Origin: Prolixibacteraceae bacterium
GTDB taxonomy: Bacteria; Bacteroidota; Bacteroidia; Bacteroidales; Prolixibacteraceae
NCBI GenBank assembly: GCA_019856515.1
Contig: CP082230.1
Coordinates: forward strand, 248,001-312,000
Length of the DNA stretch: 64,000 nt
Reading direction: 5' to 3'
Shown here piece after piece: positions 47,400-56,280 of this stretch; positions within the stretch are counted from its first letter, which is position 1, and the number at the start of each line of letters is the position of its first letter. The position numbers and the translations under genes were made by a program. A model generated the notes under the pieces. It saw only the letters and a program-made list of their open reading frames with translations, ran no database searches and had not been told where the DNA came from.

Positions 47400-47927
47400 A
47401 TGAAACCAAATATGGCATTGCAAGAAAGACAGTGGTATGCTATCTATGTACGATCTCGAACAGAGAAAAAGATAGGTGAAGCGCTGTGTAAATTAGGTAT
47501 TGAAAATTATGTGCCGTTAAAACGGGAGTGGCGTCAGTGGAGTGACCGCAAGAAACTTGTTGAAACTCCTGCAATTAGTGGTTATGTATTTGTTCGTATT
47601 AATATTGCTGAGCGTTTGATTGTTTTAAAATGTCAAAATGTAATTCAATTCGTAAGACATCTTCAACGTGATGCAGTAATCCGAGATGTTGAAATTGAAA
47701 ATCTAAAGCTTTTTCTTGAACAGACCTCGGTTCAGATTGAAATTGTTAGTGATAGAATACGACCAGGAACAACCGTAGAAGTAATTGAAGGTCCCTTTAT
47801 TGGTTATATTGGTGAGATGGTTGAACATCATGGAAAAGAGAAAGTTATTGTTCGTTTTGATGCGTTGCAAAGCAGTTTTCTTGTTGAAATTGAGCAATAT
47901 AAAATAACTATTCCGAAGGCGGGATAG
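47400..47927 (+). CDS. UpxY-like NusG-family transcription antiterminator
   Basis: The 175-residue NusG paralogue has an N-terminal NGN domain (QWYAIYVRSRTEKKIGEALCKLG, ISGYVFVRI, about 11-100) and a C-terminal KOW domain (TTVEVIEGPFIGYIGEMVEHHGKEKVIVRFD, about 125-160). The UpxY/RfaH-like type in Bacteroidota usually sits first in capsule or O-antigen operons and recognises the transcript leader. Here it is alone and is followed by a convergent gene, so it is an orphan. Its target operon, if any, lies outside the window. Confidence 0.85.
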   Translation: MKPNMALQERQWYAIYVRSRTEKKIGEALCKLGIENYVPLKREWRQWSDRKKLVETPAISGYVFVRINIAERLIVLKCQNVIQFVRHLQRDAVIRDVEIENLKLFLEQTSVQIEIVSDRIRPGTTVEVIEGPFIGYIGEMVEHHGKEKVIVRFDALQSSFLVEIEQYKITIPKAG

Positions 47928-47933
47928 GTAAGA

Positions 47934-47964
47934 GATGAGATTGTTTTTTAGAAACAATCTCATC
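47934..47964. terminator. Bidirectional terminator between convergent genes
   Basis: GATGAGATTGTTT at 47934-47946 pairs perfectly with AAACAATCTCATC at 47952-47964 around a 5-base loop. It lies between the antiterminator gene and the SDR gene. Confidence 0.85.
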
Positions 47965-47971
47965 GATATTA

Positions 47972-49411
47972 TTATTGTGCACAAATCTTTCGTGCCATTC
48001 CTTTGAATATCCATACGTGAACAGGGTAAAGTAACCACCAATAAATTCTTCCCCAAAGCCCGTGAGGATAAAATAGTGCATTTTGAATAAAGTAGTAATT
48101 GTTGTTATGATAAGTTATGTACAACTTTAGCATGGCTGTCCCAGGAAGTTTCATTTCGGCTATTAGTGTTAGCATCGGTTTGTCTTTATCAGCTTCTATT
48201 ATTCTCCAAAAGTCAAGTGCCTCTCCTTTGTTCAACGTGCTTTTGTTATTTCGTTTACGATATCCTACTCCACCAACCAATTTATCTAAGAAGGCTCTTA
48301 GTCTCCATAGAATAGTTCCATAATACCAACCATTTTCTCCCCCAATGGCCCATATTTTCTCTGTGATATTACTAATCTCTTCTTTTGTGATTTCTTTCTT
48401 AAATAATTGTTGATATGCTCCATATGGAGCTGTTCTTTTTTCTTCAGAAATAGCGTCATATATGTTTGATAGTAGATGAGCATCACTCCATTTGGAAACC
48501 ACATCATTACCATCGTAGTGAGATAGAGAGAATTTTACTGCCTCTTTATATGTTAGTAATCGAGAGGGAAATAACTCTTTGATATTTTCTTCATGACACA
48601 CGACATCAATTTTCATGCTTTCAACAAGATTGATTGCTAGATTATAACTTGTTGAAGTCACAAAATATAACCAATAAGAAGAGAGTCTTGGTGTCATTAC
48701 TGGAAGCGTAAGGATATATCGATGTAACGAACGAACTTCAGCATACTGTATTAACATTTGTTTGTATGTTAATACTTCTGGGCCACCAATGTCAAAATGA
48801 ATAGAACGGTCAGGATATAGATGGATTACTTGTGCAAGATAGAATAATACATCTCGAATAGAAATTGGTTGACATCTTGTAAGAAGCCACTTGGGGGCTA
48901 CCATTATGGGTAATTTCTCAACTAAATCTCGTATTATTTCGAAAGAAGCACTACCTGATCCTACAATAATTCCTGCTCTTAATGTGATTACAGGTATATT
49001 TCCATTGTTTAGAATTTTCTCCACGGTAAATCGAGATCTAAAGTGAGGGGATAAGGTTTGTTGTGTGTTTACTATTCCACTCAAATATATAATTTTTGAT
49101 ACCCCGATTGAATTAACTAAAAGCAAGAAGTTTTTAGTCATTTGTATTTCTAAAGATTCAAAGCCTTTATTACTACTCTTCATAGCATGAATAAGGTAGT
49201 ATGCCACATCGCACTGAAATTGATTATGAAGCCCTGTCTCATCATCTAAAAAGTCATGTTTTATCCACTTGAGATTGTCTGTCTGTGTTAACTCTTCAAT
49301 CATTTCATTGTGACCTCTGTGTGTGCAGTAGAGTTGGTGCCCTTCTTTCAATAAAACATTTATAAGCCTTTTTCCAATATATCCTGTTGCTCCTGTGATT
49401 AATACTCTCAT
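47972..49411 (-). CDS. SDR-type NAD(P)-binding protein with DUF2867 domain
   Basis: Start chosen at 49411, giving MRVLITGATGYIGKRL directly at the Rossmann glycine motif; the longer open frame to 49519 adds an unconserved tail. The 479-residue protein has an extended SDR domain (about 1-310: GATGYIG, AYYLIHAMKSS, IIYLSGIVN, and TLRAGIIVGSGSASFEII) and a C-terminal DUF2867 region (about 320-479: YRKRNNKSTLNKGEALDFWRII, LTLIAEMKLPGTAMLKLYI). Similar proteins exist in many bacteria with unclear substrates. It is convergent with the antiterminator gene. Confidence 0.82.
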   Translation of the reverse strand: MRVLITGATGYIGKRLINVLLKEGHQLYCTHRGHNEMIEELTQTDNLKWIKHDFLDDETGLHNQFQCDVAYYLIHAMKSSNKGFESLEIQMTKNFLLLVNSIGVSKIIYLSGIVNTQQTLSPHFRSRFTVEKILNNGNIPVITLRAGIIVGSGSASFEIIRDLVEKLPIMVAPKWLLTRCQPISIRDVLFYLAQVIHLYPDRSIHFDIGGPEVLTYKQMLIQYAEVRSLHRYILTLPVMTPRLSSYWLYFVTSTSYNLAINLVESMKIDVVCHEENIKELFPSRLLTYKEAVKFSLSHYDGNDVVSKWSDAHLLSNIYDAISEEKRTAPYGAYQQLFKKEITKEEISNITEKIWAIGGENGWYYGTILWRLRAFLDKLVGGVGYRKRNNKSTLNKGEALDFWRIIEADKDKPMLTLIAEMKLPGTAMLKLYITYHNNNYYFIQNALFYPHGLWGRIYWWLLYPVHVWIFKGMARKICAQ

Positions 49412-49465
49412 ATAGTTGTTTTTAATAAATGGAACAGTTATATTATTACAAATGTTTGGTAAAAT

Positions 49466-50281
49466 ATGGCTACAGTAATAACATACGATAAAAAAGAGAA
49501 GTGTCTGTATTCTGATCAAGATAAAAAGACTCTTGCTGAATTAGATCACGATGGAATTTTATTTGAGAGTAATCAGACTATACTACATCTGTTTGCTTCA
49601 AATCACAATCGAAAAAATCGTTGCTTTTTAATATTTCCTGGAGGAGCATATCGTAAACTTTCTATGAATACAGAAGGAGTTGAGATTGCTAGAGATATTT
49701 GTTTACATGGTGATGATGCGATTATTGTCCAGTATTGCTTACCTTATGGTGATATTCGTGACTCTTTAGCTTCTATATACTATGCATTGCATAAACTTTG
49801 GTTATCTCCGATTGGTAAAAAAATTGATTGGAATAATATGCACATTATTGGCTTTTCTGCCGGTGGTCACCTTGCTGGATTAATATCAAATCTCGTGAAC
49901 TTTCCTTTTGATCATCATTCTTTGTGGTTTAATTTAAAATCATTGTGTTTGGGGTATCCTGTTGTATCTATGATAGAGAGTTTTAAAGACGAAGGATGTT
50001 TAGCTAAGATTGGAAGTGATTGGAATATTCAGGAGAACATCAAGTTATACTCATTAGAGTGTTTAATTTCATCTAATACTGTGCCATCTTTTATTATATA
50101 TGCACGAGATGATCAACGGATCTCACCTAAACATTCTGTTTTATATTTAGATAAACTTTTAGAGTTCTCCGTTTATCATGAGAAGTTTATTCTTGATATA
50201 GGAGGACATGGATTTGGAAAAGGTGATGGTCTTAAAGATAATTGGTTTTGTCATTATTTAAAATGGATAAATACATTATGA
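49466..50281 (+). CDS. Alpha/beta-hydrolase esterase, xylan/acetyl-esterase-like
   Basis: The 271-residue protein has an FPGGAYRKLS oxyanion-hole segment (HGG-like), HIIGFSAGGHLAGL nucleophile elbow (GFSAG), YARDDQRISPKHS (acid Asp) and LDIGGHGFGKGDG (catalytic His), which is the BD-FAE/axe-type carbohydrate-esterase layout. There is no signal peptide, so it is probably cytoplasmic. Its stop codon overlaps the GH53 start as ATGA (50278-50281), implying coupled translation and a shared role in plant-type galactan or acetylated sugar breakdown. Confidence 0.8.
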   Translation: MATVITYDKKEKCLYSDQDKKTLAELDHDGILFESNQTILHLFASNHNRKNRCFLIFPGGAYRKLSMNTEGVEIARDICLHGDDAIIVQYCLPYGDIRDSLASIYYALHKLWLSPIGKKIDWNNMHIIGFSAGGHLAGLISNLVNFPFDHHSLWFNLKSLCLGYPVVSMIESFKDEGCLAKIGSDWNIQENIKLYSLECLISSNTVPSFIIYARDDQRISPKHSVLYLDKLLEFSVYHEKFILDIGGHGFGKGDGLKDNWFCHYLKWINTL

Positions 50282-51492
50282 AGAATATATTGCAATATAT
50301 AGAAGATCTTTTTTGTGTGATCAAAGAATACCTGTTTGTCGTTATTTTAGTCTCATTCTTCCTTGTTTCTTGTAATAAGAATGATGAAAGAAATGAAGTG
50401 GATAAAATTGTTCAAAAACCTATGCTGATTGGTGCGGATCTTAGTTATGTAAGTCAGTTAGAAGATAATGGAGGTAGCTTTAAAACTGAAGGAGGTGTTG
50501 TTGATTCGTATCAGTTGTTTTCTGAAATAGGGAATGATATCGTTCGTTTGAGACTTTGGCACAACCCTACTTGGAGTCCTGTCGCTGAATCAAATAATCC
50601 AAGGTCACACTATAGTAGCATAAGTCAGGTTGTTAATGATGCTGTACGAGCGAAAGAAAATGGAATGGATATATGTTTAGATATACATTACTCTGATAAT
50701 TGGGCTGATCCACTGCATCAGTCTCCCCCTAAAGCTTGGGATAATACTCAAAGTCTGACAGAGTTGAATGAGCTTATATATAGTTATACCTATTCGGTAT
50801 TAAATTCGTTTAAAGATAAAACTGTTATTCCTAAGTTAATCCAAATAGGAAATGAGATAAACAATGGAATTATGTCAACTCCGAATCTAGATTCTTTTCC
50901 TAATGTTTCAATTTCTGATGGTAATTGGAGAGCACAAGGACAATTAATTAATAGTGCGATTAGATCGGTAAGGGACTTCGAAAAAGAGAATTCATGTGAT
51001 ATAGATATAGTGCTTCATATTGCAGATCCCAAAAATATTGATTGGTGGTTTACAAATATAACACAAAATGGTGCTGTTACAGATTATGATATTATAGGCT
51101 TTTCTTATTATCATATCTGGCATACTGAAGTTGACTTCTTTAATCTTGAGAAACTTGTCGTGGATTCCAAAAGAAAGTTTAAGAAGAAAGTAATGATAAT
51201 GGAAACAGCATATCCTTTTACAGAACAAAATAATGACAACTATGCAAATATTTATTATAAGCAAGATCCTATTTCGGGTTTTCCTTACTCCGAAGAAGGG
51301 CAAGCCGAGTATTGGAAGACGCTTTTAGACATAATGAAAAGAGCAAATTGTGACGGTGTTTTCTACTGGGAACCATGTTGGATAACGACCTCTATGAAAG
51401 ATCAATGGGGAACAGGGTCTTCTTGGGAGAATTGTGCCTTCTTTAATTTCAATGGAAACGCGAATAAAATAACTCAATTAAAGATTAATTAG
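50278..51492 (+). CDS. GH53 arabinogalactan endo-beta-1,4-galactanase lipoprotein
   Basis: Start at 50278 gives a 404-residue protein with ATGA overlap; longer in-frame starts at 50242 and 50263 add residues and overlap more. A lipoprotein signal ends LVSC (Cys32). The GH53 barrel shows LIGADLSYVSQLEDNGG, VRLRLWHNP, ICLDIHYSDNWADP, LIQIGNEINNGI (acid/base Glu193), DIIGFSYYHIWH and MIMETAYPFTE (nucleophile Glu309). It hydrolyses beta-1,4-galactan, probably at the cell surface. No terminator was found after it. Confidence 0.9.
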   Translation: MKNILQYIEDLFCVIKEYLFVVILVSFFLVSCNKNDERNEVDKIVQKPMLIGADLSYVSQLEDNGGSFKTEGGVVDSYQLFSEIGNDIVRLRLWHNPTWSPVAESNNPRSHYSSISQVVNDAVRAKENGMDICLDIHYSDNWADPLHQSPPKAWDNTQSLTELNELIYSYTYSVLNSFKDKTVIPKLIQIGNEINNGIMSTPNLDSFPNVSISDGNWRAQGQLINSAIRSVRDFEKENSCDIDIVLHIADPKNIDWWFTNITQNGAVTDYDIIGFSYYHIWHTEVDFFNLEKLVVDSKRKFKKKVMIMETAYPFTEQNNDNYANIYYKQDPISGFPYSEEGQAEYWKTLLDIMKRANCDGVFYWEPCWITTSMKDQWGTGSSWENCAFFNFNGNANKITQLKIN

Positions 51493-51972
51493 CCTCATAT
51501 TTAAGATATATTTTATCCGCTTTTTGTGTATATGATTTCATACATTATTTAAATTTTAGCATAAAATATTCTAAGTCGTGAAAATAGGATAGGTGCAATA
51601 TATGAATGCAATTACTTAGAACCTGTAAACATTATAATTTGATAGACTATTGAGCTATATTATATTTTTGTAGTGCCAAGTATCCTTAAACTATATTCCT
51701 ATTGATAGGAAGGGATAGGAGTGACTACAATACAGTTTCTATAGATAATATCTTGTGATTCACTCCATATAACAAATATGGCTTCTGTATTCGTGAAATA
51801 GTTTCCCGAATGATCTATGACAATTATTGATATAGGACTGAAGTAATGTGAGTCAAGATGATGTGAAGTTAACTCAACCTTCTATATTTTAAGTTATTAA
51901 GTTTTACTATTGTTGGAATTGGTGAAGTGGTTGTTATACTATCATTAAACAATGTTTACACCTCTACCATAA
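51493..51972. other. Intergenic sequence before the 11-bp repeat array
   Basis: About 480 AT-rich bases without a gene. A small perfect hairpin TTCCTAT-TG-ATAGGAA lies at 51696-51711. Nothing else is recognised. Confidence 0.45.
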
Positions 51973-52164
51973 AGGGTATTAATACGGAGTCGAAACGGTT
52001 CAAATACGGTGATCCTATTAACATAGCTCAAGCCTCTTTCGAAGTTGCTTTATGAAAAAGACCTGATTCTTGAGTGAACTATGAAGGAACCTTGAACGAA
52101 GTATGAATCATCACCGTATTCGAACCGTATCAAAGCCGTTATATGACTGTATTGAAGCAGGGGA
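51973..52164. repeat. Array of degenerate 11-bp repeats, inverted halves
   Basis: The left part reads 11-mers AGGGTATTAAT, ACGGAGTCGAA, ACGGTTCAAAT, ACGGTGATCCT from 51973. The right part reads nine head-to-tail 11-mers from 52063 to 52161, including GTGAACTATGA, AGGAACCTTGA, ACGAAGTATGA, ATTCGAACCGT and ATCAAAGCCGT. The halves are inverted copies: ACGGTTCAAATACGGTGAT (51995-52013) recurs as its complement at 52110-52128 with one mismatch. AGCAGGGGA at 52156-52164 ends the array, as at 5024-5032. The 11-base phase excludes coding. An ISAs1-family element begins 36 bases later. Confidence 0.75.
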
Positions 52165-52201
52165 GAGCTACCGTTTTTATGGGTAAAGATGTGTTGAGGA
52201 C

Positions 52202-53514
52202 CAGGGAAAACGCTTTTAAGATTTACATAAAAAATACGTATATTTAGGACGTTATGCTTTTGTTGTTTATCGACTCAGGTAATTCATGACAAAAGGGAGG
52301 TTTCCCTTTCAAAAAAAAACCATGTATACAGATTCTTCATATCATTATGATAAACACTTTATTTCATCCTTTTCTTCATTAATTGATCCCCGCAGAACAA
52401 CTAATGGCAATTATACTTACCCAATGCTGGAGATTTTATTTCTCACCATTTCGGCAATACTATCTGGGCGTGACACTTATAATGACATTGTAATATTCGG
52501 GGAAATTAAAATTGATTGGTTAAGGAAATACTTTCCTTATGAAAAAGGAATAAGCTCCCATGACACGATCTCAAAGTTATTTCAAGAGATAGATAATGAG
52601 GCCTTTAATGACTGCTTTACTGAATGGATATCTAAGTATTCTTTTACCAATAAGGAGAGTGTTATAAGCATCGATGGCAAATGTATCAAAGGTTCGGCTA
52701 AACGTAAAAAAGGTGGAGTACACATCGTGTCAGCATTCGCTTCGGAACAGGGTCTTTCTCTTAGTCAGCTTGTCACAGATAAAAAGAGTAATGAAATTAC
52801 TGCCATTCCTGATTTAATAGATCTTATTTCGATAAAAGACAAGGTTATTACAATAGATGCTATGGGATGTCAAACAAAAATAGCAAAAAAGATTATCCAT
52901 AAAGAAGGAGATTATGTTCTACAGGTAAAAGGGAATCAAGAAAAGACAGAAGAGGAGTTAAAGATACAATTCAATCCAGATCTAGTTGATGATTCGAATA
53001 TTACAGAGGATGTTGGTCATGGTCGGATTGAGACTCGTATATGTGAGATAATAACAAACTTTGAGAAGAATTCTACGCTAGAAAAATGGAAAGGTATACA
53101 AAGTCTCATTCGTGTTACTTCTTGTGTAATAGATCAGGATAGCGACAAAGAAACAGTTCAGACACGATATTATATTTCATCACTAAATACTAGTGCTAAG
53201 GAATTTAATCGTATTATTAGATTGCATTGGGCCATCGAGAACAATCTTCATTGGTGCTTAGATGTAATCTTTAGGGAAGACAATAAACAGCGTAAGAAAG
53301 AGAATTCAGCTGCCAACTTTAGTATAATCTATAAAATAGCACTCAACCTAATGCAAATGACTGATGATAGGAAAAGTAAAGAAAAAAAAGGTTCATTTAA
53401 AGAGAAAATTACAAGGTCGACATTAGATGACAACTACCGTGAGAAATTATTGAATGCATTCCTCTGTAATAATTAATGCCTGATAATCAAATAGTTTTAA
53501 AAGCGTTTTCCCTG
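52202..53514 (+). mobile_element. ISAs1-family insertion sequence
   Basis: Terminal inverted repeats CAGGGAAAACGCTTTTAA at 52202-52219 and 53497-53514 (complement) enclose one transposase gene. The direct repeat TGTTGAGG flanks it at 52192-52199 and 53515-53522, with two extra bases (AC) between the left repeat and the left terminus, so the exact left boundary could be 52200. The CAGGGAAAACG end is typical of ISAs1 elements. It lies just right of the 11-bp array. Confidence 0.88.
52322..53476 (+). CDS. ISAs1-family transposase
   Basis: I prefer ATG 52322, as the longer start at 52286 adds a poorly typical leader. The 384-residue DDE transposase has LIDPRRTTNGNYTYPMLEIL, the N-terminal ISAs1 signature; SIDGKCIKGSAKR (first catalytic Asp); VITIDAMGCQTKIAKKI (second Asp); and RLHWAIENNLHWCLDVIFRED (third catalytic acid). 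No disruption is visible, so it is probably functional. It sits inside perfect terminal repeats. Confidence 0.93.
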   Translation: MYTDSSYHYDKHFISSFSSLIDPRRTTNGNYTYPMLEILFLTISAILSGRDTYNDIVIFGEIKIDWLRKYFPYEKGISSHDTISKLFQEIDNEAFNDCFTEWISKYSFTNKESVISIDGKCIKGSAKRKKGGVHIVSAFASEQGLSLSQLVTDKKSNEITAIPDLIDLISIKDKVITIDAMGCQTKIAKKIIHKEGDYVLQVKGNQEKTEEELKIQFNPDLVDDSNITEDVGHGRIETRICEIITNFEKNSTLEKWKGIQSLIRVTSCVIDQDSDKETVQTRYYISSLNTSAKEFNRIIRLHWAIENNLHWCLDVIFREDNKQRKKENSAANFSIIYKIALNLMQMTDDRKSKEKKGSFKEKITRSTLDDNYREKLLNAFLCNN

Positions 53515-53630
53515 TGTTGAGGCACTGTTGTAAGGCCTTGCTTATGTCTTCTTTATTGACCTTCTTTACTTCATAAAATGGTAACATTTAGACGACTGTT
53601 TGTAGATTCGGTCAGTCGTCTAAGTGTTAA

Positions 53631-55946
53631 CTACTGTATTGGAATAGATCTACTATTACCAATGGTATCTATCTTTTTTATTTCGTAGTTCTTACTATAG
53701 TTCATGATAAACAAGGTGTTGTTCATGAAACCACCGAATTTTGACACTTTGACAAAGTTAGGATCCATCTGATTTAGATTAACTTTGTTATTGTAGATCA
53801 TTTGGGTATAGTTGCTACCAAATTTTAACATTGCCGATCCAAAATAGAGTGAAATATCATAGCCTTGGAGTGCATAATTATTGGGTTCAACATTAAAATA
53901 GCTGCGGTAGCGTTTAATAAATGATAAAGTGGTTGTACTGTTGTAATCAACATGATAAGGAGCAAGATAATGAAGGTTTAGATTGTGTAATACCTCTTCT
54001 TTAATACTACGATATTTTGTCCATTCATTAAAACCAATAACAGTGATGTCAAAATCTAGAGAGAGCGCATTTAATTGTCCTAAAGTTTGACTCACGATTG
54101 CTTCATTACGTGATGGTAAAAGTATTATGTTGGGTTGATCTTTCTTTAATATGAATCGAAGTCCTTCTAGTCCATATAATCCAAGTTTAAACTCTGTATA
54201 GTGAGTGATGCTATCTTGATTAATATGTTCTTTAAATAGAGCCGTCTTTATTGGAGTGATTAGCTCATTGGTTAGTCCTTTATCATTTGTCTTAATTGTA
54301 ATGATATTTTTATCTGCATAAGTATCGATGACATACTCAGCCGTTTTTGTTGCTTTGAACGAAGCCGATGGGTTTACTTGATATAGATTCTCATAATTTC
54401 TAGTCGTTTGAGAATCTGATGATAATGGAGAGATAACTGGGACATGTTTGTTTCCGAGATGCTGCATTAATGCTTGTTGTGTCGTTGGAAAAATAGGACC
54501 AATAATAAGGTCTAAATTACTAAATAAGCCTTTTGCATAAAGGGAATCAATACTATGGGTCTTTTTCTCTGTATCAAAAAGATATAGTTTAACATTTAAC
54601 CCCTTTCTGTTAAGTGAATCAATTCCGACCATTACACCTTCATAAAAGGATAAGAATTTTTTAGACCTTGAATATAAACGAGGTGAATTAACATTGACTG
54701 AATCATTTTTTGAAGAACTAAACCTCTCCTTATTCAGTTGTAGATTAACTTCTGAATAGATTGGGAGCATTATTCCGATATTAAATATTTCAGCATTTGG
54801 GTTGATAATAAAATCTTTCGTTGATAAGAAGCTTATTTTATCAATTAAGTATGATGCTTGTAGTAGAGAGTCATTTATTCCTAATTCGAAGCTGCGAGCT
54901 ACTTCAGGTTTAGGAATCGTAATTTCATCTCCCTTCATTAATCCTTGGATCTTTAATCTAGGATTTAATTCTTTAAGAATATGTACCGTAACTCCATGTT
55001 GATTTGCAATCGTATATAAAGTCTCTTTTCCTTCTACATGGTATTGATAAAAGTTATCATTGTCAAGGATTCGAACAACCTCATTTGTAGTTCTTCTATA
55101 TGGTAATCTGATGACTACATTCGGAATTAGTTCGTCATTAAGAATAGGGTTAAAATGAAGTATATCACTTTTAGTTACACCATATTTTTGCTCTAACTTC
55201 CAGTATGAATCTTTGCTCGATATTCTATAGTGAAAGAATTTATTTTCAATCACTTTGTTTGTTTTATTATCAATTGTTGTTCCAATGATTGTTGGAATCA
55301 AGATTGTGTCATTGATACTAAGACTAGATGAAATATTCGGATTTAGATTTTTTATATTCTCAAAAGGGATGTTGTATTTTCGAGAAAGGAAAAAGAGCGT
55401 TTCTCCATCTTTAACTATATGTTTCTGATAGTTGGATATGCTTTGTTCTTCATTAATGACATCATTCTTCTCTTTAATTTCAATAGGAATACGAAGAAGA
55501 TCTCCTTTTTTTATGATGTCATTGCTTTGAAGGCTATTAGCTCTTTCGAGTTCTTTAACAGAAATACCATAGTTTCTTGCAATTGAAAATAGCGTCTCTT
55601 TTTTTTCTACTTTATGAAAACGAATAGAGTCATTATCTTGGATGTTGTTGAAGAGGAGATTTTTTTCTTTCTTCTGATTCTTCTTAATGATTGGGATTTT
55701 TATATAAGTGTCAGATTTCAATCCTTCTGTAGACAATTTAGGATTGACCTCGTAGAGCTTTGACGCTTTAATACTGTATTTTTTTTGTATTGAGTAAACT
55801 GTTTCCAATTTTTTTACTTTGTGAAGGATATATACCTTTTTCCCCACTACGACCTTAGTGTCTTCATTGGATTGTGCCATGAGACCCATGGAAAGAAATA
55901 AACAATGAACAAAAACAATGACGAATAAAAATCTGTTTAGCATCAT
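53631..55946 (-). CDS. Periplasmic protein with five LysM domains and a periplasmic-binding-fold domain
   Basis: The 771 residues have a signal peptide (ending LMAQS). Five LysM-like units follow in the first about 345 residues, each with a helix such as ETLFSIARNYGISVKELERAN and a closing GDLLRIP/DTILIP/GDEITIP strand. Then comes a type-1 periplasmic-binding fold (about 385-750: NIGIMLPIYSEVN, LIIGPIFPTTQQALM, PVISPLSSDSQT). LysM would bind peptidoglycan, and the second domain resembles amino-acid ABC receptors but has no transporter beside it. Bacteroidota have related proteins of unknown role; a cell-wall-sensing role is inference. Confidence 0.85.
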   Translation of the reverse strand: MMLNRFLFVIVFVHCLFLSMGLMAQSNEDTKVVVGKKVYILHKVKKLETVYSIQKKYSIKASKLYEVNPKLSTEGLKSDTYIKIPIIKKNQKKEKNLLFNNIQDNDSIRFHKVEKKETLFSIARNYGISVKELERANSLQSNDIIKKGDLLRIPIEIKEKNDVINEEQSISNYQKHIVKDGETLFFLSRKYNIPFENIKNLNPNISSSLSINDTILIPTIIGTTIDNKTNKVIENKFFHYRISSKDSYWKLEQKYGVTKSDILHFNPILNDELIPNVVIRLPYRRTTNEVVRILDNDNFYQYHVEGKETLYTIANQHGVTVHILKELNPRLKIQGLMKGDEITIPKPEVARSFELGINDSLLQASYLIDKISFLSTKDFIINPNAEIFNIGIMLPIYSEVNLQLNKERFSSSKNDSVNVNSPRLYSRSKKFLSFYEGVMVGIDSLNRKGLNVKLYLFDTEKKTHSIDSLYAKGLFSNLDLIIGPIFPTTQQALMQHLGNKHVPVISPLSSDSQTTRNYENLYQVNPSASFKATKTAEYVIDTYADKNIITIKTNDKGLTNELITPIKTALFKEHINQDSITHYTEFKLGLYGLEGLRFILKKDQPNIILLPSRNEAIVSQTLGQLNALSLDFDITVIGFNEWTKYRSIKEEVLHNLNLHYLAPYHVDYNSTTTLSFIKRYRSYFNVEPNNYALQGYDISLYFGSAMLKFGSNYTQMIYNNKVNLNQMDPNFVKVSKFGGFMNNTLFIMNYSKNYEIKKIDTIGNSRSIPIQ

Positions 55947-56280
55947 TAAAAGTAAATATGAAAAGAAGTGTTTGTAATGAAATTAATTTTCCCAAAATCG
56001 ATCTATAGATTATATTATAGTATCGAAGTGAATTACAAATGTAAAAAAAGTTGACCTGAAAATTATGGTTATATAGTATTTATTTGTTGGGGTTCCCTTT
56101 TTTTATTAAGCGTTTTTAAAATAAGATACTTCATTAATGTGTATGATAGATAATGTTAAGATGCATTTCTCTTTAAATTATGATGTTCTTGTTAATTTTA
56201 CATCAAATAATATTGGCTATATTTATTATGCGAATCGAATCTTTTGAGACGAATTAATTATACTACATAAAACATTACTT
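55947..56280. other. Intergenic region between the LysM and GH92 genes
   Basis: The 334 AT-rich bases lie between divergent genes and must hold both promoters. No convincing operator or RNA structure was recognised. Confidence 0.4.

Noticed and set aside
47972..49519. Longer SDR start at 49519
   Set aside because: The 36 additional residues precede the Rossmann motif, lack conservation features and overlap the next gene's start.
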